Assembly (NCBI GenBank): GCA_037074705.1
Contig: CM073590.1
Location: 42,660,395-42,724,394 of the forward strand
DNA length: 64,000 nucleotides
DNA from: Zhengitettix transpicula
Taxonomy: Eukaryota; Arthropoda; Insecta; Orthoptera; Tetrigidae
Direction: 5' to 3'
The notes under the pieces are model-generated. The model made no database searches, was not told where the DNA came from, and saw only the letters and a program-made list of their open reading frames with translations. Below are positions 12,428 through 24,000 of the stretch, one piece after another. The position numbers and the translations under genes are program-made. The stretch's first letter is position 1. Each line of letters opens with the position of its first letter.

Positions 12428-13537
12428 ATTATGAATAAATATTATAGATCAATAATATGGGCTGATGGAAAGCTTAGAATAAGAATAGATAGAAAAGTAT
12501 TGAGACTGAAGATTGCGTTGGGTTTAGTTAATTCTATGAATTCAGTATAATCAGTCTAAAAATATATTTAAACATAATTATTTATAAAATGTAGCCTTCT
12601 TTGAATCTTTGCTTATATTTGAGTTACTGCTAATGTTGTTTGGATTAGTCCTAGCTTGAAGCTGAAGGAACAGGTACAAATATAACTTTGGAAAAAGAAA
12701 TTAACTATTTTTTACAATAACAGAAATATGAAAGTACCCCTTGGATAAATTTTTTACGTACGGGAAGTATCGTTACTACTGCAAGCAATACTGTTAGTGG
12801 TCAACCACGAATACTATGCGCAGTTTGGAACTGATGCAATTTCTATAATTAGAAGCTATCCCCTGATACGAGTACATGCGCGTTGTACTAATTGATATGT
12901 CGATATGCGCCACTATAGAGAAGTGAACGTTTAATTAATCTGTTCCGAGGTAAAGTAAAGTAAAGTGTATGAATAATTATTGTCATCAGAAATAAAAGCT
13001 CATTTACCATTAAATGGTGACTTTTGTGAGAAGAAAATTATGGATATTACTATTAATTTGAAACATTTTTAATTCATAATATTTTATTTAGATAGACCCA
13101 TTAAACGTGTTCATTCAAAACTATTCATAATTAGAGTAATATACTAAATAAATTAATTAAATTTTACCGTAATTACACACCCACTTGTAAAATACATATG
13201 TGTAAGTTATCAATAAAACTTTATGAAATACTTGTATATATTCGTTGAAGATTCTCTTAAAGTTATAAATACGTGAATAAAATCTCTTATTTAAGCCACT
13301 CTCTTTGTTAGTTGCTTTTGGCAACATTTTCTATTTTCATCTGCTGATCCGAACATTAGATCATTAATAAGTGTAATTTAATTAATTCATAACTAATGTA
13401 TATTACATATCATCACCATTTATTGAATGATTTACACACCGATAAGTCAATTGGCATTATTTAGCTGCAATGTGCACCGTTAGAACATGTTTTGTCCTAT
13501 TCTTAGGTTTTTAATATGTTTTACAGTAACAGTAACA
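11717..13537. other. AT-rich DNA with AT microsatellites
   Basis: Contains AT tracts at 12045-12060 and 12085-12115, and a compound (TA)n(TG)n tract at about 12365-12428. A partly GC-richer stretch at 12750-12960 shows no recognised gene. Confidence 0.5.
12365..12428. repeat. Compound (TA)n/(TG)n microsatellite
   Basis: Interrupted TA repeats followed by a pure TG run of seven units. Confidence 0.9.
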
Positions 13538-14000
13538 GTCAGCATGAGGGAAATCTATGTGGTGGCAACTACCCTTTAATAGCATAGGAGAATTATTTGA
13601 AATGGGGATACGGAGGTATAGAAGAAAGTAGTTTAGGGTAAACTAGGGCCCCAGGATCCTACCCGGCATTCGTCTAAAGACAAACCCTAGAAAACATTCA
13701 TAAGGTAGGTCGGGCGTTTCGTACTAATTTCACGTTATTCAGATGGCAGAAGAGGGTTACCTATAGGGACGCAGCATTTCCTTCTCCATGCAACGACTAA
13801 TTTAAGAGGCAGCTGGCCGACTGTTCTAATGGAATCAGCGAGCAATTCGCCGTGTGCCCCAAGTGTGCAATCCCGGTTCAGGCCGAGGTGTTTCGGCTTG
13901 TGGGAACCATAGTTTAAAAGCAGAGAGAGAAAAATGAATCTCCGAAGGAAGCCCTCTCCGTCTCTCCTGAAAAGTTTCTGCCTGAAAGAGCTAAGAACAG
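13538..14000 (-). repeat. Family A retroposon, diverged
   Basis: Starts with CAGCATGAGGGAAATCTATG and ends near GCCTGAAAGAGCTAAG. It has small deletions around the GGGCCCCAGGATCCTACCC block. The left end lies within a few kilobases of the LINE that follows, but the two are separate insertions. Confidence 0.7.
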
Positions 14001-14204
14001 CTACCACATGCACTTATTTATAGGTGTTGTGGCTTTGAAGTATACGCACGATCTGTTGTACGTATCTACGAGTTTAGGTTAAGACAGTATCATGTCACGT
14101 GGGTGTTGGTCAATTCGATATAGATATATTTACTCGTCACTGTAATAGATTTAAAATGTTTACATACTGTTTTCCAATGTCACCCATCTATTTCCTTGTA
14201 TTCA

Positions 14205-14593
14205 AAGTGTGTCTTCCAGCCCGGCCGTGCAACGTTACACATCTAACCTTGCAACTAGCCGAGCACGCTCTTGTTTACAAACTGCTATCGGTTATAGAAA
14301 GCGACCGCACGCTATCGGACTTCATAAACAACAGCAACCACATCTCCTCAGTCTACAAACTCTTCTATCTACATCCCAAACTCCAAAAAGTAACAATGGC
14401 TCTACATAATATGCCAATATCGTCAAACAAACTCACCCCAAAAATCCCACAACAAACAAATGCTGACTCGCCTAACCAAAATAACCTACTCTTCTCCTTG
14501 TATTCAAAAATAGACAACCTCATCTCCATCATCACACCTTTAATCCAATTCCTAACCACAATAATCCCCAAGCTAATTGACACCCAAAAATGA
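14205..14593 (+). pseudogene. Jockey-type LINE, C-terminal part of ORF1 (gag-like), 5'-truncated
   Basis: The open frame runs to a TGA at 14591-14593. The C-rich strand bias that marks the LINE starts at about 14205; the ATG upstream at 14099 is probably host sequence. Only the last ~130 codons are present. The tail is hydrophobic, with the segment ISIITPLIQFLTTIIPKL, as in Jockey-clade ORF1 C-termini. The Cys-His zinc knuckles expected upstream are absent, consistent with 5' truncation during target-primed reverse transcription. The stop overlaps the ORF2 start by ATGA. Confidence 0.7.
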
Positions 14594-17290
14594 CGCATCC
14601 TCCCCCACAATACCTTACCATATGCACTTGGAACGCCCGAGGAACTTCCAATAAATACCACGAAATTAACCTTTTCCTACGAAAAAACAACATCGACCTC
14701 TTGCTATTAACCAAATCCAAACTCATCCCCACACAGCCTTACAACTTCCCAAATTATAAAACCTACAGAGTCGACCATCCCAGTACCTCCATAAAAGGCG
14801 GTTCTGCTATCCTAATCTAAAGCTCTATAAACCACAACCAACTGCCTTCCATATCCCTTCCAGATCTGCAAATAACTAAAATAACACTCAACACAACCAC
14901 TAACATCCTCATTAACATCACATTCTACTCTGCTCCAGCCAACCAAATCACATCTGACACCTGGAAAAAGCTACACTCCTCCGGCGTCTCTCCCTACATA
15001 ATAGGCGGAGATTACAACGCCAAACACCCGAACTTCGGATCCACAACTTCCAATACCAGATGTAAAGACCTCAAATGCATCCTCTCCAAACTCCATATCC
15101 AAATAATACATCCTACCGAACTCACTTACTACCCAGACAGCCTCAAATCACCAGACATACTAGACTTCTTCATCTGCCACAAAACCACTGAATACCTTTC
15201 CAACCCACAAATACTCCATGAACTTAGTTCCGATCACCTACCAGTCATCGCACAGCTAAATCTCACCCTTCCTCCCAATTCCACCAATCACAGACCCAAT
15301 AACACATTCACTAACTGGATCCACTTCTCTCAAATAATAGAAAAACTAACAATCCTCAATATCCCACTGAAGACGCCCTAAGATATAGAACTAGCACTAA
15401 ATCATTTACAATCAATCATCCTCACCTCTGCCGCTATAGCCTCCCACCAAAAAGCACCAAAACCCCACCCAAAAAAACCACACCAAAACCAAATTGAAAA
15501 CCTACTCCTAGTGAAAAAATCTTTGCGAAAACAATGGTGCAATACCAAAAACCCCTATAGTCAAACGCCAATACAATGACGCCACCAGACAACTACAAAA
15601 ACTACTGAATGACACCAGCGACTCAAAACACTATAACTGCCTTCAACAACTCAACGCAGCTGACAAATCACTATGACAAATAACTAAATATCTGACCAAA
15701 AAGAAAACTGACATTCCCCCACTTAAAAAAGACAACCAATGGCACACCACCCCTTCACAAAAAGCGAACATATTCGCCCAAATATTGACTAACCAATTTT
15801 CTCCGAACTCCTCCTCCTAAACCAATCGCAATCACACCATAGCAACAAAACTCCACCAGCCCCTACAACTATCCCCCCTCCCTAAACTTTTCACCCCTTC
15901 CCAAATCAAAACCGCAATAAAAAAATTAAAAAACAAAGGACAAGATCACATCACCAACCGCCATCTAAAACATCTCCCAAAAAAAACAATAATCCTAATC
16001 ACCTATCTTCAATGCCATTCTCAGAACCACCTACTACCCAACCAAATGGAAACATGTCACCATAATCATGTTACCGAAACCCAACAAACCAAAATCCCAC
16101 CCTGAAAATTACCGACCAATAAGTCTCCTTCCTACAATCTCCAAACTATTTGAAAAACTACTTCTCCCGCATTTAATCAATCAACTCTCCTTCCTAGTTC
16201 CTGACACACAATACGGTTTTCGTCCAAATATTCCTGATGCCATCAATTATATTCCCCCTCGAACCTCATAAACAACTCCTTCGAACAACGCAAATCCTGT
16301 ATCACCACTTTTATTGACTTAGAAAAAGCATTCGATAAAATTCATCACCCTTCCCTTCTCTCAAAAATCAAAGATCACCTGAATGACACCCATTATAGAA
16401 TACTCCTTAACTACCTCTCCAAAAGAAACTTCTCCATCAAAATAAACAACCACATCTCCCAACCCCACCCCATCGCTGCAGGTGTCCCCCAAGGAAGCGT
16501 CACTGCCCCCTTCCTATACAACATCTTCTCCCACGATATTCCACAACATCCCGCTACAAGCACAATCTTTTTTGCAGACGACATCGCCATCTCCTACCAA
16601 ACCTCCTCTCTCACCTCCAATATACAACCACTTCAGTCAGCGCTCAGCCATCTAGAAGACTAGTCCAAACAATGGCGTATCAGCATAAATCCCACCAAAT
16701 CAGTAATCGTCCTACTCACACTATCCAAAAATCGTCCTCCGCACATCCCCCTTTATTTAAACAACGCCGAAATACCTACTAAAACAGAAACCACCTACCT
16801 AGGACTCCTCTTTGATTCAAAACTCTTTTGGAAACCCCACATTAAACACCTGCTCTCTACAATTAACCTTAAATTCAGAACTTTATATTCTCTCCTAAAC
16901 AGAAAATCCCCACTCGCCCTCAGCACAAAACGCCTAGTATACCTCTCCATAATTCAACCCACCTGGTCCTACGCCTCATCCATATTGGGAGCAACAGCCA
17001 AAACCCATTCAGCCAAAATCCAAACCAAACAAAACATAATCCTTCGCACCATCACTAACTCTCCCTGGTATCTCAGAAATTCCATAATTCTCCACAACAT
17101 TAAACTTCTTCAAGTCAACTCAATAATCACCAAATCCGTAACCTCCTTAATCAAAAGCACCCGCAACCATCCTAACACCACGATCCAGCAATTCCATAGC
17201 AACCCTCCCCCACCCCCACACGCACGTAGCTTCAAGAGAAAACTCCCTACCGACCTCATCCTTCCCCCAGAACACTCTGGCACCTCCTAA
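14590..17290 (+). pseudogene. Jockey-type LINE ORF2: endonuclease and reverse transcriptase, disabled
   Basis: ORF2 starts at the ATG at 14590. The apurinic/apyrimidinic-type endonuclease comes first: ICTWNARGTSNKYHEINLF near residue 12, then GGDYNAKHPNFGS and SSDHLPVIA. The reverse transcriptase follows, with NYRPISLLPTISKLFEKLL (about 16100), TTFIDLEKAFDKIHHPS, GVPQGSVTAPFLYNIF and the catalytic FADD at about 16574. The C-terminal part continues to a stop at 17288-17290. About 900 codons in all, the normal length for the clade. Disabling changes are in-frame stops at 14818, 15379, 15674, 15818 and 16661 and frame changes near 15555, 16010 and 16245. Divergence is modest, so the copy is old but not ancient. 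Confidence 0.93.
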
Positions 17291-17515
17291 CCCACCCCAT
17301 TCTCATACTCGCAGACCCCACCCACCCATTCCATCCATCCCATCAAATTCAACATCACCAGCGAACCCTCATAACCCAACAATATATGCAACCTTCCCCA
17401 ATTAATATTCCAGTAAGCATCAATCTCATCTTCAACCCCAGACCCCTCAGAACAACAAATCATGAATTCAAGGCCTGGAAAGTTACAGGAATCTCCACAT
17501 ACATAAGCTAATGGC
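17291..17515 (+). other. Likely 3' untranslated region of the Jockey LINE
   Basis: The C-rich, G-poor composition of the LINE continues past the ORF2 stop and fades at about 17515. No A-tail or target-site duplication is evident, so the 3' boundary is approximate. Confidence 0.5.
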
Positions 17516-17779
17516 CATGGCAGCTAAATTATATCAATTTACTCATCAAATGTACATTAAGCATTTAGTAAATTATGAGAATATATTACCTAAGTATGCT
17601 ATAAATTAATTCAATCACAGTAATTGATTGAATGTTCTCATCAACAAATGAATATGTCAAAAGTACATTATTATAAGAGCGTGATAATTAAATGAAGATT
17701 TTACAAAAAAAAATTGTCGTGACTATACTATTACTATTTAAGAAATACACCAAATTCTCCTACATTCGTTCACAATTAC

Positions 17780-17783
<4 letters not shown>

Positions 17784-17817
<34 letters not shown>
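17784..17817. repeat. (AT)n microsatellite abutting an LTR-like end
   Basis: About 17 AT units followed directly by TGTAGTAATTGG, the 5' end of the family C copy at 17818. Confidence 0.95.
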
Positions 17818-17820
<3 letters not shown>

Positions 17821-18764
17821 AGTAATTGGTAATTAAGACATTGTTCTAATTGGAAAGTTGGATTGTAGAGGACTCATTATTAGTTGATATAGAGTGGACG
17901 CCGCAACAATCCGGCGAGGCAAAGAAAACATTGTCGATCAGTTGAGAGAGTTTACGCGCTCAAAATCTACGAGACGAAGATATTCAGTCGGGCCGTAGGC
18001 AGCGAGGAGAAAAGACTAAAAATTCCAAGTCACGTAAATTTGAACAGTACAGTCGGTCAGCAGACAGCGAATAGAACGGACGAAAAGAACTCATTGAAAG
18101 TTTTACAGTCGGCAGTCAGAACGAAAGATTGTGGCCCAGTTACAAACATGCTTTCAATTATTAAAAAGTAAAGCAATATTCAGACAAACCAATGAAGTCC
18201 ATTGTCAACTAAAGCCACGAGATCTACAAATCCAGGTTGCAGTAAAGCATCGAGAACAAACCAATTTGTGTTAAACTAACTAACAAACAACGCCAATTAG
18301 AATCTGTGAGAACTTAGAATCAGTGATGTCCCCAAAATTGTGCACGAAAAACTAAAAATGAGACCGGGGCGGCCGTAAGTAGAGAAAACTTTAAAATAAT
18401 TTGTAAACCGTGTTTAAAAGATAAAAGTCAGATCGTTCTTTAATTTTAATTATTAAATTATCGATAGAATGAGATTGTTGATTCTTGATAAAATTGAAAT
18501 TGTTAAATTCAATCTTTAGTATTATTTCTTCCGCAACAAATTTCGTCTATGTTCAGACGCTTTGATTTCCATAAAAAGTAAATGTAATTTTGATTATTTA
18601 AATTCTGCCATTTATCAAACCCAGATCAAGACCCTGAGATCCCAAATATTTTGTAATTTTATACTTGTTTTTAAATTTGGCACAATAAATTTTGTTTGTT
18701 CTTTAAAGTTAATAGTTCTAACTTTAAAAGCGCCCAACCATTATTTTATAAATAAATTATTACA
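17818..18764 (+). repeat. Family C LTR-like element, copy C1
   Basis: 947 bp from TGTAGTAATTGGTAATTAAG to AAATTATTACA, with TG...CA ends. It shares segments with other copies, including AAGACCCTGAGATCCCA (compare AAAGACCCTGAGGGAGAG in copy C4) and an AAAGTTAATAGTT block before the end. The flanks are AT repeats: (AT)n on the left and ATATAT on the right. No coding capacity. Confidence 0.65.
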
Positions 18765-18770
18765 ATATAT

Positions 18771-19658
18771 TGTAATAATTAAAGGGTAATTAATATTTAA
18801 TAATCATAAACATTGTGGACTTAAATTGTTATGTGCAGAGAGGCATAAACACGCACAAGAATGGATGATAATGGAACAGGCCGTGGCATTGTAGGACGGT
18901 TAGCGCGCTGAGAACGTACAGTTCAGTTGGCAATTAGAAACGACAGAATGCGGTCGTAATAAAAATAGACGAGACGTTTTTAAAAAGTAAAGTTGTACAG
19001 AATTCACCCAAATAGTGCTGCAGAAAGATTGTTGAGTGTTTCCAGTTTACGCCAAATAATTTTAAAAGTCTACGAGGAGCAATTATCTGTATCACCGCAA
19101 AATTGGCGGAATAAGTCATCTAGGAGGTACCGTCAATCTCGTAAATCAAACAGTGAAGTATAAATTCAGTGAAAGAATGGCCTGTTTTTTATAAAAAAAA
19201 ATTGATTGTGTGTGTGTTGCTGAAAGAATTAAATTGCCCAGGTACCAGAAAAAGCTGTAAGTTATACCTCATTTAAATTATTATTGTGAACGTTAGATTA
19301 AAGATAAAGTCGTCAGATTTCGATTTTTTGTTGAATATTGTAAATACTAATTTGTAATATTTCATAAAAATGTAATCGTCATAGAAATGTGATTGTTTGA
19401 AAAGGGAGTAATACCTTTCTTTATTTAAAGGCCCAGAAAAAGACACTGAGATTAGGAGTAAAATTTATTTGTTGTATGAAATAAATGTTGAAAAAGGTCA
19501 TCGGATAATAATTTTAAATTTGAATTATTTTGAATATAATAAATTAATGAGTTTGATTAATTAAAAAAAATATTAATAACATCCTTTCATGTAAAGTTAA
19601 AATAATGCAATCAACGCGGGCTAACTGTTGTGTTTAATTGTAATTGTAATTTTCCACA
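18771..19658 (+). repeat. Family C LTR-like element, copy C2
   Basis: 888 bp from TGTAATAATTAAAGGGTAAT to TAATTTTCCACA. It aligns along its length with the reverse complement of 55291-56220: GGACTTAAATTGTTA, TTGGCAATTAGAAACGACAG, CGTCAGATTT, and GGCCCAGAAAAAGACACTGA before the end. A primer-binding-site-like motif follows immediately. It forms the left arm of a palindrome with 19944-21078. Confidence 0.75.
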
Positions 19659-19848
19659 TTTTTGGCTTCACGAATGTGGGGCACTGTTTAATTGTTAACT
19701 TTCAGTTCTGATTATTACATTTTGGCTTCACCAACGTGTGGCTAATCATTTAATTAAATGTAGCAATTAATTACTACATTTTTGTCGACCTCAACGTGAG
19801 GCACTGTTTATTAATTGACGATGTGCATATATTACAATATATACATAT
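19659..19848 (+). repeat. Tandem primer-binding-site-like units, plus orientation
   Basis: Three degenerate units of about 60-70 bp. Each begins with an (A)CA LTR-like end and a motif of the form TTTTGGCTTCACCAACGTG followed by GGC and CACTG or CTAAT. The core resembles a lysine-tRNA primer-binding site of the TGGCGCCCAACGTGGGGC type. A TTACAATATATACATATTGTA hinge region marks the centre of the palindrome. Confidence 0.6.
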
Positions 19849-19943
19849 TGTAGTATACAAAAACTATAAAATTACATGCTCTACGTTGGAGAGCCAAGCA
19901 AAACAACGAAAATAAAACCACCACGTTAGAGAGAGACATATTA
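19849..19943 (-). repeat. Tandem primer-binding-site-like units, minus orientation
   Basis: Starts with TGTAGTATAC (the reverse of a TACTACA end) and contains CTCTACGTTGGAGAGCCAAG and CCACCACGTTAGAGAGAG. These are reverse-strand forms of the motif at 19659-19848. Confidence 0.5.
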
Positions 19944-21078
19944 TGTGGTATTCGAACTTTTAAAAGGAAGAAAGTTAACCGGATTTTACATTGAAATTAA
20001 ACAAAATTATTTTAAAGAGATAACAAAATATTATTTTATTACAATTTAAATTTACATTGAATTTTGTACATTATATGATTTTAACAAATGCCTCAGCTTT
20101 AATTATAATCAAAACTGCAGGACCGCTTACAGAGCCTCTAATAAAGACAGTGATTTGCACTTGTCAGCAAAAGATACAAAAGAGAATACAAATTTTATTT
20201 ATAATAACAAAATTTTATAAAAAACTAACAACAAAAAACTAGAGAAATCAGACAACTCTAGAGAAACCTGACAAATCTAGAGAAATCTGACAACTCTAGA
20301 GAAACCTGACAAATCTAAAGAAATCTGACAACTCTAGAGAAACCTGACAAATCTAGAGAAATCTGACAACTCTAGAGAAACCTGACAAATCTAGAGAAAT
20401 CTGACAACTCTAGAGAAACCTGACAAATCTAGAGAAATCTGACGGTAAATTATAAATTCATAAAATTTACAAAATTACGTTTTTACATAACATTCTATTT
20501 AGAGCTGCTCAGGTACCGGTTTGTGCACTCCATAGTTTTTTAAATTTTAAAGGAAAATATTTAATTTGCAGGCCATAACAATTATTTGTATATCGTTTCA
20601 CTTCACAAAATTTCCGGCGCCCCTCTAACAACTTTTCACGAACTTTACGTTGTCGTACTTATTGTCACTCAGTTTTGCTGTAGAAGTACGTTAATGCGAT
20701 ATGTGATATATTCAGCGTTTGTTCAACTTAGACTTTGCTGAATTCCTAATTATATAGTCACGAGAATCCTCGGCTAGTCTCCAAAACTATATTCACTCTG
20801 GTATGACGAGACCGGACAAACCCTCAAAACACTCTCGCGATGACTACCACACTGGGTAGGCCATCCAAACACTCTCGCTATGACGCCCACTTTGGTGAAG
20901 CTCCAAAATCACCCTGCCTGTTTGCGCCAAAGTTCTGTGCGTCTTACATACAGTCTCCGAATTATTGCGCCACACTGACTGTTCTTTACTATGCTCTGGC
21001 CTCAAAGTTACGCCGACAATAATATTAAAGAAAAAAATTATTAAGTAAAACTTACATTACACATTGGTAATCACCACA
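19944..21078 (-). repeat. Family C LTR-like element, copy C5, with internal minisatellite
   Basis: Reverse-oriented copy from TGTGGTATTCGAACTTTT to GGTAATCACCACA. It matches the copy at 33173-34108 (for example CTGCAGGACCGCTTACAGAG versus TTCAGGGCCGACTATCGAG, both followed by a CTAATAAAG-like block). Removing the 202-bp minisatellite leaves about 933 bp, the length of the other copies. The 20760-20930 part has repeated phrases ending CCAAAACACTCTCGC. A small plus-strand open frame at 20840 is not credible as a gene. Confidence 0.7.
20242..20443. repeat. 19-bp minisatellite with 38-bp higher-order period
   Basis: 10.6 units of 19 bp. Units alternate between GAGAAATCTGACAACTCTA and GAGAAACCTGACAAATCTA, so the true period is 38 bp. 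Nearly all differences are the alternating ones; the first unit has TCAGAC, and one unit begins AAG instead of GAG. Confidence 0.97.
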
Positions 21079-24000
21079 TTATGCATATCATCGGTTTAAC
21101 GGACGAAGTAGAATCATTTAATTAATTATAAGTTACAGTAGAATTAAAATTTATTGAGTAATAAATGTACAATTTATTTAATTTTATGCAAGACTTCGTG
21201 CATGCTTGATAAAAAATAAGAATAGGAATTTACTTAAGTTTAAATCGGAATATAACTTTAGAACTTCTTTTGATTATGCATTCTTCAATCACAAGTATGA
21301 ATTGAAAACGGGGATTCATGAATATAAATTTAAGCTTTTCTGCAAGGGATTTTACGAGGCTACCATTAGATAGGGAGTAAGTCAATAACCGAAGGATGCT
21401 TTTAGACAGAAAAATTCATCTGCAGACTTTTGAGAGCCAATATCAAGTTAAAACTGAATTTATTATTAATGCAGTTGCAAAGGTCTCAATTGAATTGAAA
21501 TTCGCTGTTTTGGAAATATAAATGACAGAAAAATTAAATATACATTGATCATGTTGATGACACTCGAATAACTAATCAAAACTATGCAATCATTCACATT
21601 CCATTTAATTGGAAACTACTATAATGCGACATATCAAATACTTCAGAAAAATGGAATAACAATTATCCGTGGAAATTTTGTTCACGGGAACTTTGTTAAA
21701 ACATTCTTTGACATAGTCATCCGTTTTCGATTGTTTATTAAGCTACATGAAAACGATTAGTATTATATAATTCAACAAGGTTATCAACGCGAAAGTAGCA
21801 ACATAAATACTTTAAAGTTTGCTAATGCTTATCAGCTACCATTATTTCCTACTGAATTAAATCGAAGGCAAATTTTATGGTACTATTTAATGTGTAAATA
21901 GTTTTTATATGGTTCCATTATTACTTTCAGATAAAGAATAAATTTTATAGTTCAATTCTACTTACGAATTGATTCCTCCTATTTCCACATGAAAAATGTT
22001 TATAATATTTTCTTATTTCGTAAAGTTTCTTCTAGACTTTACTTCCTTTAAAGCATTATTTTAAATGGATTACGGTATAGTTATTACGCCGAACTAAAAA
22101 GTAAGTTAATCTTTGCTATTTATAAAATTGAACAATATTTAGCTAAAGCTAACCAATGAATGATCTAACTGTAATTGCATCAAATATTACATTTGTTCAT
22201 TGAAGACTTATAATTAGTAACTTCTCCATTTTTATCGTTCATATTCATGCCATCGTTTTTATCACCAGTAATTTCTCTCCGGCGTTTAAATTTGATTAAT
22301 AAATCTTTCTAATTGACAACAATACAATTACTCGTTTCATTTAATGTGACTTTTATTATAAGTACTAAATAAATACTATTTTTTTTAAGAATTTTGATTA
22401 AAAAAATGGATATTAATAAAACAATTTTTGGTCTTTTACAGACACATTATTTTATTTAGACTTCTAAATACATTAAAGTGTCTGTAAAGGATCAAAAATT
22501 GATTTATTATTCAAAAACATTAGTAAAATAAAAACTTAAAATATAGATATGTTAAATCGACAGTGATATTTTTGTGGCGTAAAGCACAATAATATAATTG
22601 GAGAATTTGCATCCTAATAACATTTTCCATTTGTGGAGCCTTTGGCACTAATAGAAATAGATAGTCGAACTTCTCCAAATTTTCCTACGAATATCTTATC
22701 CTCAGAGAACGTATTTTATATTTTTGGATTATTTCTATAATAGACGTAGTTCTGTATTTTTCTAGCAGTAAGTACAGACTTGGTTTTTGGTGGAAAATTA
22801 TGGCGAATGATAAAGCCAGAATTCGCCTCAAAGGCACCACCCGTACGAGACATAGCTTTATTTTTTGATAATTTTGTACGTTTTATAATCTAAAGATAAA
22901 ATTCATGTCGCCTTTGAAAACGCGTTAGTATTTGTTATTCGGTATATAATTATGGTATCATATCGTTTTTAGGCAAGGGTTGGGTATAAAATCCCGACTG
23001 ACTCTTATCAGGTTTGTTGTATTCCGATAAACGTTTGACCGAAAGGGCGACATATGAATTACAGAAAGTAGTTTTTTTACAAAGTAAGTGTTTTTCCTAA
23101 AGGGTCGCGTTTTCCGGACTGTTGGTTTTGCGAAATAAAAAATTTCCTGACGGAAAATTCCCAGATACGAATTAGCCAAAATAGTATCTTTCTAGGTTCT
23201 TGATAATATCTGAAAGCGTCTAATAAGATGTCGATATTTGAGTAGCCACCTGTATTACTGAATTTTTATTTCCTTCGGATTACTTGAATTCTTCGTAGTT
23301 TCCCTGTATGTAAATGGTATTTCTGATGTTAGCGCTTTAAAAGTTTAAAGTCTAATACTGCATGGTTATTAATAAGGGAGTTATTAATTTAACAATTTAT
23401 ATTAGATGGGATGTGCAATTCATGGTCTTGAAAAACTTTTTCTCTCGTTCTGATTTTTCTTTATGTTAAAAATGACGGCGTCAGTGTTGAACGTACATTG
23501 ACGTTTCGAAATTTCGTGAATTTTGTACTTTATTGGTGAATTTGTCTTTAATGATTTTTTATTCTTACGAGATATGTACTTCATGGGAAGTCCCTTTTCG
23601 GGATTTTTTTTTATTTCAAGTTACTGTAGGGCTTCTTGTTGGGAAAATGTTCGCATGTCGGGAATTTGTTTTTCGGGATGATGACGCCGAAAATAAGACA
23701 ATGATTCCTTTTCGGGATAATTTCGTCGGGGAAATGTACGTTGGGAATATAACTATTGCGAGAAAACGGATTCCACTAGATAGTGTTATCTATAAACGAA
23801 TAACAGTTCACTTTATGCTGAAACTTGAAACATTTTGGCAGAGAAATGTTTCGCCTAGCATTGAAACGCGAGAATGGCGATCATTACGTGGCTCTAAGAA
23901 TTTGCTTGTGCTCATTTTGCAATTACGTCTACAAAAGCGAGGAATCCTGTCATGGTGACTGAAGAGAAGCATACGGTTTCAGCTAGTTAAATTCCTGCAC

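Noticed and set aside
12353..12550. 65-codon frame starting before the TA/TG microsatellite
   Set aside because: Most of its N-terminal half is the translated microsatellite (alternating Tyr/Ile and Cys/Val).
14365..14661. 98-codon minus-strand frame opposite the LINE
   Set aside because: Shadow of the C-rich Jockey coding strand; the plus-strand ORF1/ORF2 explains the sequence.
20242..20443. Regular 19-bp repeats as a possible CRISPR array
   Set aside because: Units are directly adjacent without unique spacers and lie in a eukaryotic retroelement; it is a minisatellite.
23551..23958. 136-codon plus-strand open frame as a gene
   Set aside because: It lies in a block of repeated TTTTCGGGA phrases, with repeated PFRD/VFRD peptides from the repeat; no splice or family evidence.
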